This document shows positions 43,668 through 55,699 of a stretch of 64,000 nt of DNA, one piece after another. How positions within the stretch are numbered: position 1 is the first letter of the stretch; each line of letters opens with the position of its first letter. This DNA comes from Porites lobata (lineage: Eukaryota; Cnidaria; Anthozoa; Scleractinia; Poritidae). A program made the position numbers and the translations under genes. The stretch lies in NCBI GenBank assembly GCA_942486035.1, contig CALNXK010000032.1:1418501-1482500 (forward strand), read 5' to 3'. The notes under the pieces are model-generated. The model worked only from the letters and a program-made list of their open reading frames with translations. It made no database searches and was not told the origin of the DNA.

Positions 43668-46600
43668 TATCAAAACTATGGTTTTTTTTTTTTTACAGTT
43701 TTTATTGAATTAAAGACAAGTTTTACAATGTTACTTAAGAATAGACATTAAATTATACAATTCTACTTATAAAAAAAAAAGAAAAGAAAAGAAAAAGCGT
43801 AACAATAACAACAAAAAATATATGTATATAATTATTACAACAACGACGATAACAAAAAAGATGCCTGCTAATTTTAACAAACCTATGTGTATCAACTACT
43901 ACAAAGTGCATTAGTTAACTTCTCCCACTTTTGAAAATGAAAAAGAAGTTTATTTTTCTCCCTGGCAATATGGAGCTCAATATTGAAGACACGTCTTGCC
44001 CTAGCAATAAAACCTCTAATTGAAGGTACGCTATTATGACATTTCCTACAGTAGATATAATATTTAGCTAATAGGATTACTTAGAATATAGTCTTCTACA
44101 AAATCAAATTTTCCAAAAATCATATCAGACTCATTAATTGTCTCAACATGAACATCATTATCTCTTAGCCAGGACAAGACATGCTTCCAAAACTCAGAAG
44201 ATATCCTGCAGGAGAAGAGTAAATGCTCCACGGATTCCGCTGCTTCTTGACAGGAAGTGCAGTTTGGCGATTCCACTACACCAATTAAATTAAGTTTCAC
44301 GTTTGCAAAGATTATACAATTTAAAATTTTGTCATGAAATTCCCTGATCTTTGTGTCCAAAGTGTAAGCCTTTTCCCAATCAATATCTATATTTGAGTAC
44401 TTGTTTGATAGTTTCTGTTTTGCGGTGGGCGCAATTTGCTTTTGCTGCAGAAAGATTTGATAGATCTGTTTAGGAGAGATATCAAGGATTGGCACTACAT
44501 TACCACTTGGCAACTTAATAGTTGGGGTAATCGGTGTGGGGTTGGCTGATGTTACGTTTGTAGATGCTTTAATAAGTGAGCGCTATTCTGCGGGAATCAA
44601 ATTGATACCGGTAATACTCATAAGTTAAAATCTTTGTTCAGGGTTTGTGAGCAAAGAGAAGTCGCACGAGAAGGAGTTGTTCGCAGAAATTAAATCCTTA
44701 ATCTTCACGAAGCCTAAGTTTACAATATCTCTTCTGTACATCGATTTTTTGTCATAACAAAGAAATTTGTTGTTCCAGATAATTTCGTTAATGATTTCCT
44801 CGTAACAACTTGGAGTCTTCCCATTAACCTCCGACCACGCATCAAAGCATTCCTTATAATATGCTGGTAGGTTGATTTTCAATTTAGAAGTTTGAAAGTT
44901 GCAGTGCAATACAAAACGTCCTCCGACTGGTAACAGAAGTTTGTCTAGGATTACTTTCCAAAGACCTGAGTAATCCTCCAATAATTTCTTTAAACATGTT
45001 ATTCGTTTAGCGCAAATCATAGATTGAAAGTCCAACATTTTGAGTCCACCCATTTCTATATCAGATATCAATGCAAGACGCTTCACTTTGCCTTTCCCAT
45101 TCCAAATAAAGTTGTAGAGAACTGAGTTTGCCTCTTTAATTAGTTCTTTAGAGACTGGTATAACCGACGCTCTGAACATAAGCTTTGGGATTGCGAAAGT
45201 TTTGACTACCTGTATTCTTCCTAAAAGGGAGAGCCCTCTCCATTTCCATACGTTGTTCCTTTGTCTATCATCATAACCAAAATATATCCCCAAGATTTTT
45301 ATGATTTCACAAATACTATGAGTTGGGAGGTCATTCTCCTGTAGGATATTATCTCCTAGAGGCATGCTTTCTGTTTTTTCATCATTCACCTTTAGGCCGG
45401 AACACTCTCCAAAAGAGTTGAGAATACGAAACAGATTTGTATAAGATGTTTTGTCTTTTAAGACACTGGTCATATCATCTGCAAATAGAGACAGTTTAAT
45501 CATTTCTTCTCCAATTTTAAGCCCTTGTACATTGCAGTCCTCTCTTATTTTTATAGCTAGGGTCTCAAGTGCTAGTATGAAGAGGTAAGTGGAGAGTGGA
45601 TCCCCCTGTCTGACACCTCTACCTAGTAGAAAAGGACCAGTCGTAAATCTATTGTTCATTAAACAGCTGGATGCATTTTTGTACAGAACACGCATCCATT
45701 GAATAAAAGATGGGCCAAAATTAAATTTGTGTAATGTTCTGATTAGAAATCGAAAGTCTAGTGTATCGAAGCCTTTTTCAAAGTCAATTGCGATCATAAA
45801 TCCCGACCAACTGTTCTGTTTGGTGTAATCTACAATATCATCAATCGTTCTAATTGTGTCAAATATGGACCTACCTTTAACAAATGCATTCCGACTTGGA
45901 TGTATTATTTTTGGCAAGACCTTTTCCAGGCGCTTCGCTAAAACTTGAGAAATAATTTTCGCATTGATGTTGATTAGCGATATAGGCCGCCAATTTTTAA
46001 TAACTCATTTATTCTCCCCTTTTTTTTTAATTAATGTGATTATAGCCTGTTTTTGTGAGTTTGAAAGTTCTCCAAACTCATAAGAGTAATTGATGCAGTC
46101 TACTATATATACTAGAGGTTTCCCAATCAAAGACCAAAAAGCCACATAGAATTCTATTGTTAGTCCACCGTTCCCAGGCGTTTTATTTTTGCAAAGGATT
46201 GTAAAACATTAAAACATTCATTATATTCTATCCTTCCTTCACATACCATTCGCAACTCTTCAGTCAAGGTAGGAACTTCCTTTAAGTCTTCTAGAAATGA
46301 TGATGAATGACTATTATTCTCTTTCTAAAGACTGGAGTAAAAGAATTCTAATTCACTTATAATTGTTTTAGGGTCAACTGTTATTGTTCCGTCGCTTTTT
46401 AAAATTTTCCGCAAACAATTTTTATTTTTATTTGATTTTTCCAAATTCAAAAAATATTTGTTGTTCTTTTCACCTTTTTCGTACCACGTTGCATGGGAAC
46501 AAACAATAGTTCCTTAAGTAATGTAATCATACAGTTGGTCGTATTCTGCCTGTAAGCATTCTAAATCTTCAACATTTTGTCTCGATGGATCGTTGTCACA

Positions 46601-46669
46601 CTTTTTGGTACAGTTCTGTAATTTTTCTTCCAGTTTGTTAAGTTTAGCTCTCCCGTTATCAAAACTATG
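43668..46669 (-). mobile_element. L1/Tx1-type LINE, 5' truncated, with 13-bp target duplication
   Basis: On the minus strand the copy ends in AATAAAAACTG plus a poly(A) tail, seen as the T-run at 43682-43694. TATCAAAACTATG occurs immediately outside both ends (43668-43680 and 46657-46669), a perfect 13-bp target-site duplication. The copy lacks the endonuclease. This is the best-bounded insertion in the window and probably one of the younger ones. Confidence 0.85.
44064..46650 (-). pseudogene. L1/Tx1-type reverse transcriptase ORF2, broken
   Basis: The longest open part (44625-45917, 430 codons) contains NAFVKGRSIFDTIRTIDDIV, FMIAIDFEKGFDTLDF (motif A), GRGVRQGDPLSTYLFILAL (block 4) and LSLFADDMTSVLKD (catalytic FADD), then the thumb and connection. 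Upstream, KIISQVLAKRLEKVLPKI and EKGEKNNKYFLNLEK continue in other frames to about 46650. Downstream 44064-44513 holds the C-terminal CTSCQEAAESVEHLLFSC zinc-knuckle-like region in a shifted frame. A frameshift near 44600 and others near 46000-46330 inactivate it. Confidence 0.85.
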
Positions 46670-46696
46670 TTGCAAGCAACAGTGTATCAACTTACA

Positions 46697-46740
46697 GTAC
46701 TTTATTTATTTATTTATTTCATTTTATTTATTTTATTTAG
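46697..46740. repeat. (TTTA)n microsatellite
   Basis: TTTATTTATTTATTT followed by TTTTATTTATTTTATTTAG. It could be the reversed tail of another old LINE. Confidence 0.7.
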
Positions 46741-47184
46741 TGAACAGCAAAACTTAACTTTAATGGCTTCTCACCAATATTATGCAAATGCATGAAACAT
46801 TACAAACAAAAGGAGCAAACCTGAATGGGCCATTGCATCTCAAGCCATACTATTACATCTAACTTTTAATTAATGTATTTTTATTATATTCAAGCTCACG
46901 CCAATAGGTGGCCTTGTTTCCCCAGAGCATCAGGCTATATCCTATACCCTTAGGTGTTTAAGATCCTTCTTAGGGCCTTAGCCGTTCCCAACAAACAAGC
47001 TTTCTGGAGCAATATGCAATGATCCCAGGTGTTCCCAGCTTCCTGATCCACATCCTTAGGCATTCACGCACAATCCCAAGATCTCCAATTACAATAAGGA
47101 TGACAGATGCACTTCTCCAGTTCCAGACCTTTTGCACTTCCACTTTTTAAGTCACCATAGTGGCCGATCTATATCAGAAGAGTT

Positions 47185-47520
47185 AGTGTGTACGTGTCCC
47201 ACAGAGTTGCTGAAATCATCTCCACATCAGATGTTAAGTAGTGGCATCACATTCCTAGCACAATGAATGAAGCTGATGATTGCACAAGAGGGAAGGAGAT
47301 GCATGAACAGACTTTGAAATGTCAGTGGATCAGCGGTCCCGAATTCTTGATGTTACTGGAGGAGGGATGGCTGAGTTCCAAAGAGGACCTGCATGTTAAC
47401 AAGAGTGAATTTGTCGTCAAGGCCCCAGTCCTCACTACGTCAACTTCCCCCGATAAATTGCAGTAGAATGGGAAAATATTCGTCTTGGAGAAGGCTAATT
47501 CGGCTGTACACTTAGTGGAT
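47185..47520 (+). pseudogene. BEL/Pao fragment, RNase H to integrase linker
   Basis: The translation SHRVAEIISTSDVKQW, then MNEADDCTRGKEM and QWISGPEFLMLLEEGW, is the conserved stretch between RNase H and integrase in BEL/Pao pol (ADD.SRG, then W..GP.FL). It is isolated, with no other BEL part beside it. Confidence 0.75.
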
Positions 47521-47523
47521 GAG

Positions 47524-47847
47524 CTATAACTTCATTCTGAGGTGCAAAGCAAAGAGAGTAAGTCCACCTTTGGAGTGTTCAACCATGAATTTGAATGCTG
47601 AATGGTGGTTGACCGGGTAAGGACTTGATTCCCCTTGAAGCAAAGCACCAAGTGACTCTTTCACCAAAGCATCCTTTGACAAGACTGTTGGTTTAAAACC
47701 TTCATGAGCAACATCTCCACGTAAGGAGGGAACATACACTAGCACTTGTGTGCCAGGAGTTCTGGATTCCAAGGGAAAAAGTTGTTCACAAGAAAGATCA
47801 TCAGTGACTGTCTGAAATTCAAAACGAGACGTGCTACTCTTTCTACT
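47524..47847 (-). CDS. Unidentified minus-strand reading frame
   Basis: From the Met of MSRKSSTSRFEFQTVTDD the frame runs about 107 codons to a stop and has a non-repetitive, coding-like composition (LESRTPGTQVLVYVPSLRGD, NHHSAFKFMVEHSKGG). The open frame extends a further 19 codons upstream. No domain is recognised. It abuts the BEL/Pao fragment on the opposite strand, so it could belong to an unknown repeat. Confidence 0.3.
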   Translation of the reverse strand, partial: SRKSSTSRFEFQTVTDDLSCEQLFPLESRTPGTQVLVYVPSLRGDVAHEGFKPTVLSKDALVKESLGALLQGESSPYPVNHHSAFKFMVEHSKGGLTLFALHLRMKL

Positions 47848-48690
47848 CATTATAAAGTGTTTCTTGGCTGCTTTATTGTCTGATATGAAACGTTTAGTAA
47901 AAATCATTACAGCAAATATATTTACATTCGGTGGAGCTAAACGTAGTGGCAGTGACAGAGAATGTAAATACTTTCCTATTGGTATGAACGCACGTGAGCC
48001 GCTATGGCGTTAATTGACTCTATTGTTATTAGGTATACAAGGTTTTGACAGTTGTAATGTATTCATCTCAGCTCTCGAACTATCAACTTTTATTTTTATA
48101 TCTTACTTTATTCATCTATCGATTGATTTTTTACCTTTAACCCCCAGAGGTTGTGCGACCGCATCGGTTGGGGAATACGTTCCTAATTTTTTCCCATTGG
48201 GTTTTTGGGTTTTCCTATCAGGCGGCCCACATGAATAGTTAAGCCTGAGTGACTTATCTTAGGAATATTGGTATACCATTCTTTAGTTATGATGTTGAAC
48301 TTTGTATGTTATTTGGACGGCATTAAACACTCAGGCTCCATAGTTCGAGCTGCACACCCATTCCCGTCTCTTAGTTGTGAATGTAATAGGCACTTCGATT
48401 TCCGTGGGCTAATCAAAGTATGACATTTTCTATTTCTTCAGTAAAAAGTCGCTGGCAAGTGTGGTCAAAGTGCCGGCTGCCACCAGCCAGCTACTATTTT
48501 GAACCCTGACAAGCGTAGAATGACCGCAAAAATCTTTGGAATTTCAGGTTAGATTGGATTAGTCAGTTTATACAGTCATGCTATATTTTAGGTGGGCAGA
48601 GAGATTGGGGGAAGGGGGTGCATTGTGGAAATGTCTCAGTTAACAATAATGCCAATGGTTTTTGTTTCAAAAGGCATACCATACACATAA
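47848..48690. other. Intronic, no gene recognised
   Basis: Part of the intron between exons 3 and 4. No repeat family or gene is supported. Confidence 0.35.
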
Positions 48691-49020
48691 CTGCCAACTC
48701 TCACGCCTTAGGCGTGAGTCTCACGCCTGCGGGTTGAAAACTTCGATCTCACGCCAGCTCACGCTTGTGGGTCAATTTCTCACGCCTGATTGAAAAATGT
48801 GAGTTGTTGCCGTTTTGCTTGACACAATTTCCAAAAACATGTTAACTCAGACCCATGTAAGGAACGAAAACCATGTGTAAAATGAATAAATGGCAATACC
48901 TTCCCCGCCATCTCTGATTTTGTGGATAAGCATTTTCTCGATAACTTCGCCTTTGGCTGACTTCGGACGTCTTCGGAAGACTTCGGACTTCTTCGGGAAT
49001 CTTCGGAAATGATCGTGTCG
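48691..49020. repeat. CTCACGCC and CTTCGGA short-unit arrays
   Basis: CTCACGCC-type words occur about five times at 48691-48795 (both orientations), and CTTCGGA-type words about six times at 48955-49010. The intervening sequence shows nothing else. The two arrays may be parts of one repeat family. Confidence 0.55.
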
Positions 49021-49607
49021 TCTCCAAAAATCCCACGCTCATATCTCAGAAAACGTTGGCAGGTATAATATCCCTATCCTATTCCACAGGTTAGAGTAGC
49101 TATACAGCCAAGCTGGAAAAAGTGTAATTATAATCTACACTTTTCAAAATATCAAAACATTGCATCGTGCAGTCAGCAGCCCAATGAACCCCCCTGTCCC
49201 CCATGAAGGACTTGTCTAATGAAGGGCTTAATCTGCACACCATGAGAAAGATAGGAGACATCAATTCACCCTTTTGGATGACCCTATATGACAAAAGATC
49301 GCGCTTTTAATTGCTTTTAATCCATGTTTACAATTATACTTATTTCTATTTAATAAGGCACACAACAAAATTCTCCAAACACCTTGGTACAATAACACTA
49401 TGCTAGGGAAGGACTTTCAGATCAACGGCTCGAGAATGAGTGGCTGCAGCTCCTATAAAAATGTTCTGCAACTGGTATAGAATTAAATGGCACCAAAATT
49501 TGAAACATGTAGAATTGCACACATGCATTTGAGGTATCTTGCTGAACTACTGTTGTAACATGACAGATGTTTGCAGAAGCAACATCACCTACAGTCTGAT
49601 GATTTAC

Positions 49608-49717
49608 CTTTATCCAAGTCACTTGTTACTTGAGGATGATTAGCAATGTACTTCACTATTTCTGAGTGAGTAAGCTCTTTCACAAATGGCCAGTAACCAA
49701 ATTCCACTCTCTCCAAC
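49608..49717 (-). CDS. PLEKHM2: PLEKHM2-like gene, exon 3 (RUN domain)
   Basis: A 110-nt exon with acceptor CTCTTATCTTACAG and donor AAAG|GTAAAT. The first base completes the Gly codon from exon 2; then it encodes LERVEFGYWPFVKELTHSEI, VKYIANHPQVTSDLDK and one trailing base. The FGYWPFVKELTH segment fits the SGYWVLVVHFT-type segment of PLEKHM2 and FWPLLKAVTH of PLEKHM1 RUN domains. The trailing phase needs an exon starting with two bases. Exon 4 has that phase but would skip the RAWLxL motif. Confidence 0.85.
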
Positions 49718-50157
49718 CTGTAAGATAAGAGTCCTAAATATCATGACCACTAGTTTCATCATTTTTTCAAAAAGTATATTTTAAAATCATTAACAACTAA
49801 ACATGTACATGAATATGAGAGAAAAAAAATTCTTTCTTTGTAATGGTGTGCCAATCATTGATTATAATCAATCACTGATTAGGAACCTTAAGCAATGCAA
49901 TAATCAAATAATGTAAAATGTTTGATTATCACAGAAAAATAAAAGTATTGTTGACAAAAATGAACTTTAACACTGTGAATAAACGATTGGAATTTTCTAA
50001 TAAAATATTATCATATGGCTACAATAGTATGAACGCTAAGATTCGCTGCTAAGCGGGCATTATTTCTTGTAATAGCCTGGTATTAATAGCTAGCCAGGCG
50101 TCCAAGGCATATACAATCTGTGTTTAAGTTGATAGTGGACATCCTTATGGACATTCA
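49718..50157. other. Intronic, AT-rich
   Basis: Part of the intron between exons 2 and 3. No gene or repeat family is supported. Confidence 0.35.
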
Positions 50158-51865
50158 AGTAGTATAGAAAGTGACATCCTCAGAGACCCAGGGGCAGTCA
50201 GTCAGGTCGCGAGAAAGGGTGGGACGAAAGTTTTCAGGTACGGGTGAAAGAGCCCCTGGGTACCGACTCTTATTGAGCTATTTCCAAAAATTCAAGCAAA
50301 TGCCGGCTCCTGATTGGGCACAAAAAATGCTTTGTATTATTGTGCCCAATCAGCGAACAGTTTCTTCTGAGTTCTTTTTGTGAGTTCGTACACCACGGCT
50401 ATTGTCTTGCCACACTTGCCTGGTTTGTTCACCAAACTTGTGCCAGCAAGGGAAACTTTTATTTTCTACTTAATCCTAACCAGAAACGAAGGAACTACCG
50501 ATGAGTCGAAAAAACGTTTGGGGAGCTATCAGCAGGGGCAATTCAATTTGCCCCAAGAATATTCTGTTTTTGACTCATCACAATATATCGTAAGTAATAG
50601 GAAGTTTAAGATGCGGCAGCAATGAGAAAGTCAAATAAGCAATGGTTGGTTGTCTTTACACTACGCTGTTAAGTAAGACTTAAGAGCTGCTAAGTTTTAC
50701 TTAACCAAAAATTCGTGAGCGAAGGCCTAAGTAAAATCTCAAGTAACTTTACTTTGCATCTCATTAAAGTCGGAAAGATGAAACAATTCAAGAAAGTTTC
50801 AAGCGACTTGAAAACCATTAGGTGACTTGCGGTTACTTGGGGTTTCTTGAGCTTTGGGAGAGGTGAAACATGTCAATGAATCTTAATTATGTTGCATGGG
50901 AAAATAGCCTTAAGTTAACCTGAAGTAAAAAAGAATCGGTTGTGTGTGAAGCTTTATTTTACTTGAAGTAATTAAAATTCACTTGTCTTGAAATATTTCT
51001 TAGCTTACTCAGGCTCTTGTGTAAAGACTACAAATAGTGCTAGCTTGACAAGGCAAAAAAAACTTTGCACGTGCATCACACCTTTTTGTACATTTCTTTG
51101 CCGTCAACTGCACGACTACCTGTGAAAATGCCTAATCAGTCATGTTTTGTGAAGGACGTAAACAAGCAATGACAAAATTCATTCTCTTCATGAACTTGGA
51201 TATGGTTGATAGAAATTCAGCTCCAGAAGAGTTCGCTTGCATTTGACAAAGTAAGCAAGCTGGAATAATCACGATAGAAACTGAAAAAATGTGAATTCCT
51301 TTTTCCATGCAACGTTTTCGTGGTTGTCAGTCATTGTGGGATCTTTTAAAAACTCCCTAATATTTACGCAAGACGTGAGAGATGCAAGCGTGAATACCTG
51401 TTGTAAGCTCAAGCTTGTATTTTTGGAAAAGTGTCTTTAGGTTTTGGGCAGACAGTATTTTGAAATCAGATGGGGATTTTATAACAAACTGAAAGTTTCC
51501 TGACTGCGTGCATTCTTTGGTGCATGAGCCAGACAAGCCGTGATCGAGACAATAGCCGTCGTGTACGAACTCACGAAAAGAACCCAAGAGAAACTGTTTG
51601 CCGATTGGGCACAATAACACAAAGCATTTTTTGTGCCCAATCAGGAGCCGGCATCCGCTGGAATTTTTGGAAATAGCTTGGTGAGAGCCGGTACCCAGGG
51701 GCTCCTTCACCCGTACTTGAAAACTTTCGTCCCACCATTTCTCCCGACCAGACTGACTGCCCCTGGGTCTCCGAGGATGAGAAAGTGATAGTCCTGTTAC
51801 AACCTGTCCCAAGCAGCCGAGTATAACCAGGCTGTGAACAGGACTGTCACTTCCTATACTATGCT
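50158..51865. mobile_element. Element with ~240-bp terminal inverted repeats
   Basis: The left arm (50158-50410) and right arm (about 51545-51865) are inverted copies, e.g. GACCCAGGGGCAGTCAGTC against GACTGACTGCCCCTGGGTC, and GAGTTCGTACACCACGGCTA against its complement near 51555. The right arm carries a 55-60-bp extra stretch at about 51787-51846 which itself forms a hairpin (AGTGATAGTCCTGTT / AACAGGACTGTCACT). The 1.1-kb interior has no recognised transposase, only a minus-strand open stretch (51357-51600) of unknown nature. Confidence 0.7.
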
Positions 51866-52239
51866 GGCTGAGGCTAGCATGGGTGGCGTGGGCGATGTGG
51901 GCCGCGGTTCTCACAGATCTGAACCGGTTAAAGCCACCCTAAAACGGGTGCATGGCGGCTCGCATTGCTCCACTGCTTGGGACAGGCTGTGAACAGAACC
52001 ACTACTTTCGATACGACACTTGTGAACCATCACTGTGGACAGCAGTCAAAAATCAAATCAAAATAAACAGCAACCTGACTGTAACAGAAATTCCACTTCA
52101 AATCATGGCCCCGAGTGTAAAAGAATTTTCACTCTTTAAAATCGACGGTACTGGCGATTTTCGACACACCTTGGAATGTGGCTGCAGCAAAAAAAGTCAG
52201 CCGGCACGAAGGGCTGCAAGCAGGCCACCACAGTGAACA

Positions 52240-53690
52240 GTATTTTCGCATTGGATGCGGTAAAAGTGATAAGTTTTTTTTCAAATGTAGCAAGAGAAAC
52301 AAATGTTTCAAAAGCTGTAATGGAAAGGCACATGGTAAAGAAAAAAGCTGAGAGAAGCAGTTTAATATTGCAACAAGGAAAGGTAAAACAAAGGCTGACA
52401 GAGCCTACCAAACAGCTTGTAACAAAAGAGGAGGAAATAAAGATTACTAACCAAGCTATTAGTCACTTGGAAGAGGCTACGTGTTAAGGGAGAGACAATG
52501 AGGATGAAGTTGAGCAAAATGAGGATCATCCCTTGGAGAGGGAAGAATAAGGACATAAGCTGAAGGAAAAGGAAACATTGATATCGAAATGCAAAAAGAG
52601 AAAATTGCCAGAGAAATGATATTTAAAGTTCAGTTAGAAGAAAAGGAGGTTGATTTGCTGGCTTTAGAGGATTATGACAGTGCATCTAATTAAGAGAATT
52701 CGGTTGTAAAGTATGAGTGTGACCCAAGATTCTCTCTTGAACCTCACCTACCAAAACAAGAACAAACAGCCAATTGGGTTGCCAACTGTCAGCAGGAGAC
52801 TAAGCCACTGAACCCCAAAGCCGTCGAATTTCCTCCACCGTTGGGCATGAATTCAACACAGGCGGTTTTGTTGAGAGTTACAACACTTCAAGCAATGCAG
52901 CCGGTAAAATTTAATTGAAGTGCAGCAGACTTTCCAGTCTTTAGAAGAAGGATTCGAGACAACTTGAAAGATGGCTTATTAACTGATGTTCAGCAAATCG
53001 AATTTCTACCGAAGTTTGTGACAGGTGAAGCATGTGATGTTGTAGCAAGATCTGCAGGGTGCCCATATAAAGATATTCTTGCAAGTTTAGAAGATCGCTA
53101 TGGCCAACCAGCTACGGTCACGGCTGCCTGCATTCAAGAGTTGACAGTGGGACCAAAACTTGGAAATAGAGATTTCAAGGGTCTACGTAACTTTGCAGAA
53201 CCACTCCAGTGTGCCATCAAGAGATTACAGGGGACTATGAACGCGAAGCAAGCACTACCGCAAGTATGAAGTTAATCACTGGCAGACTGCCCGTCTACTT
53301 GATCAACAAGTGGGCTGACATATCGTATTCCATTTAGAGAAAAGGGACAGAATCCAGGTCTGGAAGACCTTGCCAATTTTGTCTAACGACAAGCTGCGAT
53401 TAAGAGTGACCCAGGATTTGCAGGTGCTGTTGCGATGAAAACCACCGAGACAAGAGCAAACAGAAAGAAACCACCAAATGGAACAAATGACCCTTCAAAT
53501 CCAAGGCGGACTTCATCCTTTGTAACTGATTTCACCGCAAAAGACACTGGAAGACTTGGAACAGGTGATAGACAGAGTAAGCCCCCAGCGAGCGTGCAGA
53601 ACTGTTTGTGCTGCTCAGGATCACACAAACTGGCTTCATGCCTGAGTTACAAAACAAAGATCTCCAAAGCCGCTGGGATATTGTGAAACA
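52240..53690 (+). pseudogene. BEL/Pao Gag, frameshifted
   Basis: A Lys/Glu-rich N-terminal coiled region (52260-52487) is followed by many stops, then the DUF1759-like Gag domain (52940-53269) with LLTDVQQIEFLPKFVTGEA and ILASLEDRYGQPATVTAAC, then a spacer and a zinc knuckle CLCCSGSHKLASC (about 53608). At least three frame disruptions are present. Confidence 0.75.
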
Positions 53691-54066
53691 TCATAGGTTG
53701 TGTCCTGTTTGTATGAGACCCGGACATCATACATAGAGACAGGTGTGAATCCCAAAGGTTATGTCCATGTGGGAGTGACAAAACAACACCACAGACTTCT
53801 TCACAACCCCCCAAGGAGGGACACTGCTGAAACCAACGGAGGGAATCAAACCTGTGAAGGAGGACAACAACCTCCCGGAAAGACACCAATTCCAGAGAAT
53901 GGTGAGCAGCCAAACTCTACTGAAGTTAGCAGCACAGTGCAGTATGCAACCGTGACAGAGCCAACCAAGAAGAAGACAATCCTGCTTCATGTGATACCTG
54001 TAAAAATCTCATCGTCAGATGTGAAGTCCATCACCACTTATGGATTGATAGACAATGGCTCAAGTG

Positions 54067-55235
54067 CAGTGCTTGACTTTCAGAAAAAAATCTTGGGACC
54101 AGCTGCCCCCAAGTTTTCATTTTTGGTCGCCAGAACAAGTTACCAGTCGCCAAAAATTATATTTAAGAATTAATGGAATACAATATATAAACTTAACATC
54201 TTTTACTTAGCCTTAACAGAAAAAGAATGTTCTAGACTTTCTTTGCACTTTCTTTCGAACGGTTTTCGCTCGAGGCTCGATTACCAGCCGGTGTTCCGGA
54301 AAATGAGCCCACACTCAAGTGTAAATCTCCTCAAACAGGTATTCAAGCAATGGAATACACATTTAGATAAACAGACTTTAGGAATCACAAAAAAACTTAC
54401 CTGGGTTATTAAATAACAAAATCTGCAAAGATTTGTGTTGCGTCCCATGTATTTGCATGTTCAGAAATGAACATCAGTGAAACTTGATCTATTTCGTTGC
54501 CTAGCAGGTGATGGAAAGTCTCCAGAAAGAGGAAATGTCGCTAATGTTTTCACGCAAAGAAGTTTATTTTGCGAGCAGTCAGACAAACAGCATGACTTCA
54601 ACAGTACTTCATTAGAAGTCAATAAAATACAACAGAGTTTTATTTGGGTTGTCACGCTCAACTGAAATTTACATTAAGTTATTTTCAGCAAGCTCAAGAA
54701 ATAAGCACCGTTCACTCTCAATTAGCTTTAGCTATCATCAGACTAACCTGCTATCGAGTCGGCAATCGAGATACATGTTTGACAGAAAGAAATTGATCGA
54801 TGTGCTAAGAGTCATTCCCGGAGAAACACAGGACAACCTGTTGAGAACTGCAATCGATTTGCCCGAAAGTCGATAAGACTTCCGTCGAATTCATCACTTG
54901 TGATTTTCACAATCCTCTTTCGAGTAAAAGTCCAACGTTAGACGGACCAACTATTAGGTCGTAAGAACAATCCGTTAGTGTTGGGAGAAATCGTTAAGGA
55001 GTTTAGACAAATCATTAGAGGGTTTGGACAAACAGTTAGAGTGTTTGGGCAAAACATTAGAGCGTTAGAAAAACCGTTAGCTATCCGTTAGTTTTGTAAA
55101 GGATAACAGATTATCATTAGTGTATGTTTTCCTAAAGAAGAAAGTCACCCATCTTGGGGGCCAGGTTGGCGACCAGGCGTCAAATTTAGTCGCCACTGAG
55201 TAAAACCTGGTCGCACTGGCGACCCTACAGCTCTG
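54067..55235. mobile_element. hAT-like non-autonomous element (1169 bp), 5-bp duplication
   Basis: It starts CAGTGCTTGAC and ends GTAGGG-complement CCCTACAGCTCTG, giving short CAGTGCT/CAGAGCT-type ends as in hAT elements. AAGTG flanks both ends (54062-54066 and 55236-55240). Removing it restores the reading of the BEL protease, so the borders are firm. GGTCGCC-type words recur near both ends. No transposase is seen, and it carries a 21-bp minisatellite. Confidence 0.7.
54930..55092. repeat. ~21-bp minisatellite inside the hAT-like element
   Basis: Five or more degenerate units of the form AAACAGTTAGAGTGTTTGG lie at about 54987-55092, with looser units upstream (CCGTTAGTGTTGGG). Units differ by substitutions, so this is an old tandem expansion. 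Confidence 0.65.
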
Positions 55236-55699
55236 AAGTGCAACATTGATCAGTTCCGACGTCGCCAAGGAACTTGACCTGAAAGGTCGGAAGGAGGTGG
55301 TGCCTGTTAGCACGTTTTTGCAGCAAGAAGATGAAGAGTTTGAAGTTGTGCAATTCAAGTTGCAGTCCGCTAGTGGACAAGGAGAAGTCATTACTGTTGA
55401 AGAAGGGCTTGTAACAGAGAAGATCAACATCGCAGAGAACTGCCTTTCAGAAGATATTGACAGGAGATTACACTCACACCTAGTAGACATTGAAATACCT
55501 GCAGTGAAGTTGAGAAAGGTGTAAGTACTCATTGGAAAGGATGTCAGTAAAGCACATGAAGTTTTTGCACTTCGGAAGTTGAATAAGCCTGATAGCCAAC
55601 TGCAAGCTCTGTGAGACCCTTTAGGCTTGGTCACAACTGGAACAATTCATGGTTCACAGAACCATAGGAACATTTCAATGAACTTTGTCACATGTGACA

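Noticed and set aside
49075..49112. Minus-strand segment encoding P-A-W-L-Y-S as the missing RUN exon
   Set aside because: An acceptor is present, but the codon before Ala is not Arg, and no donor gives the required phase.
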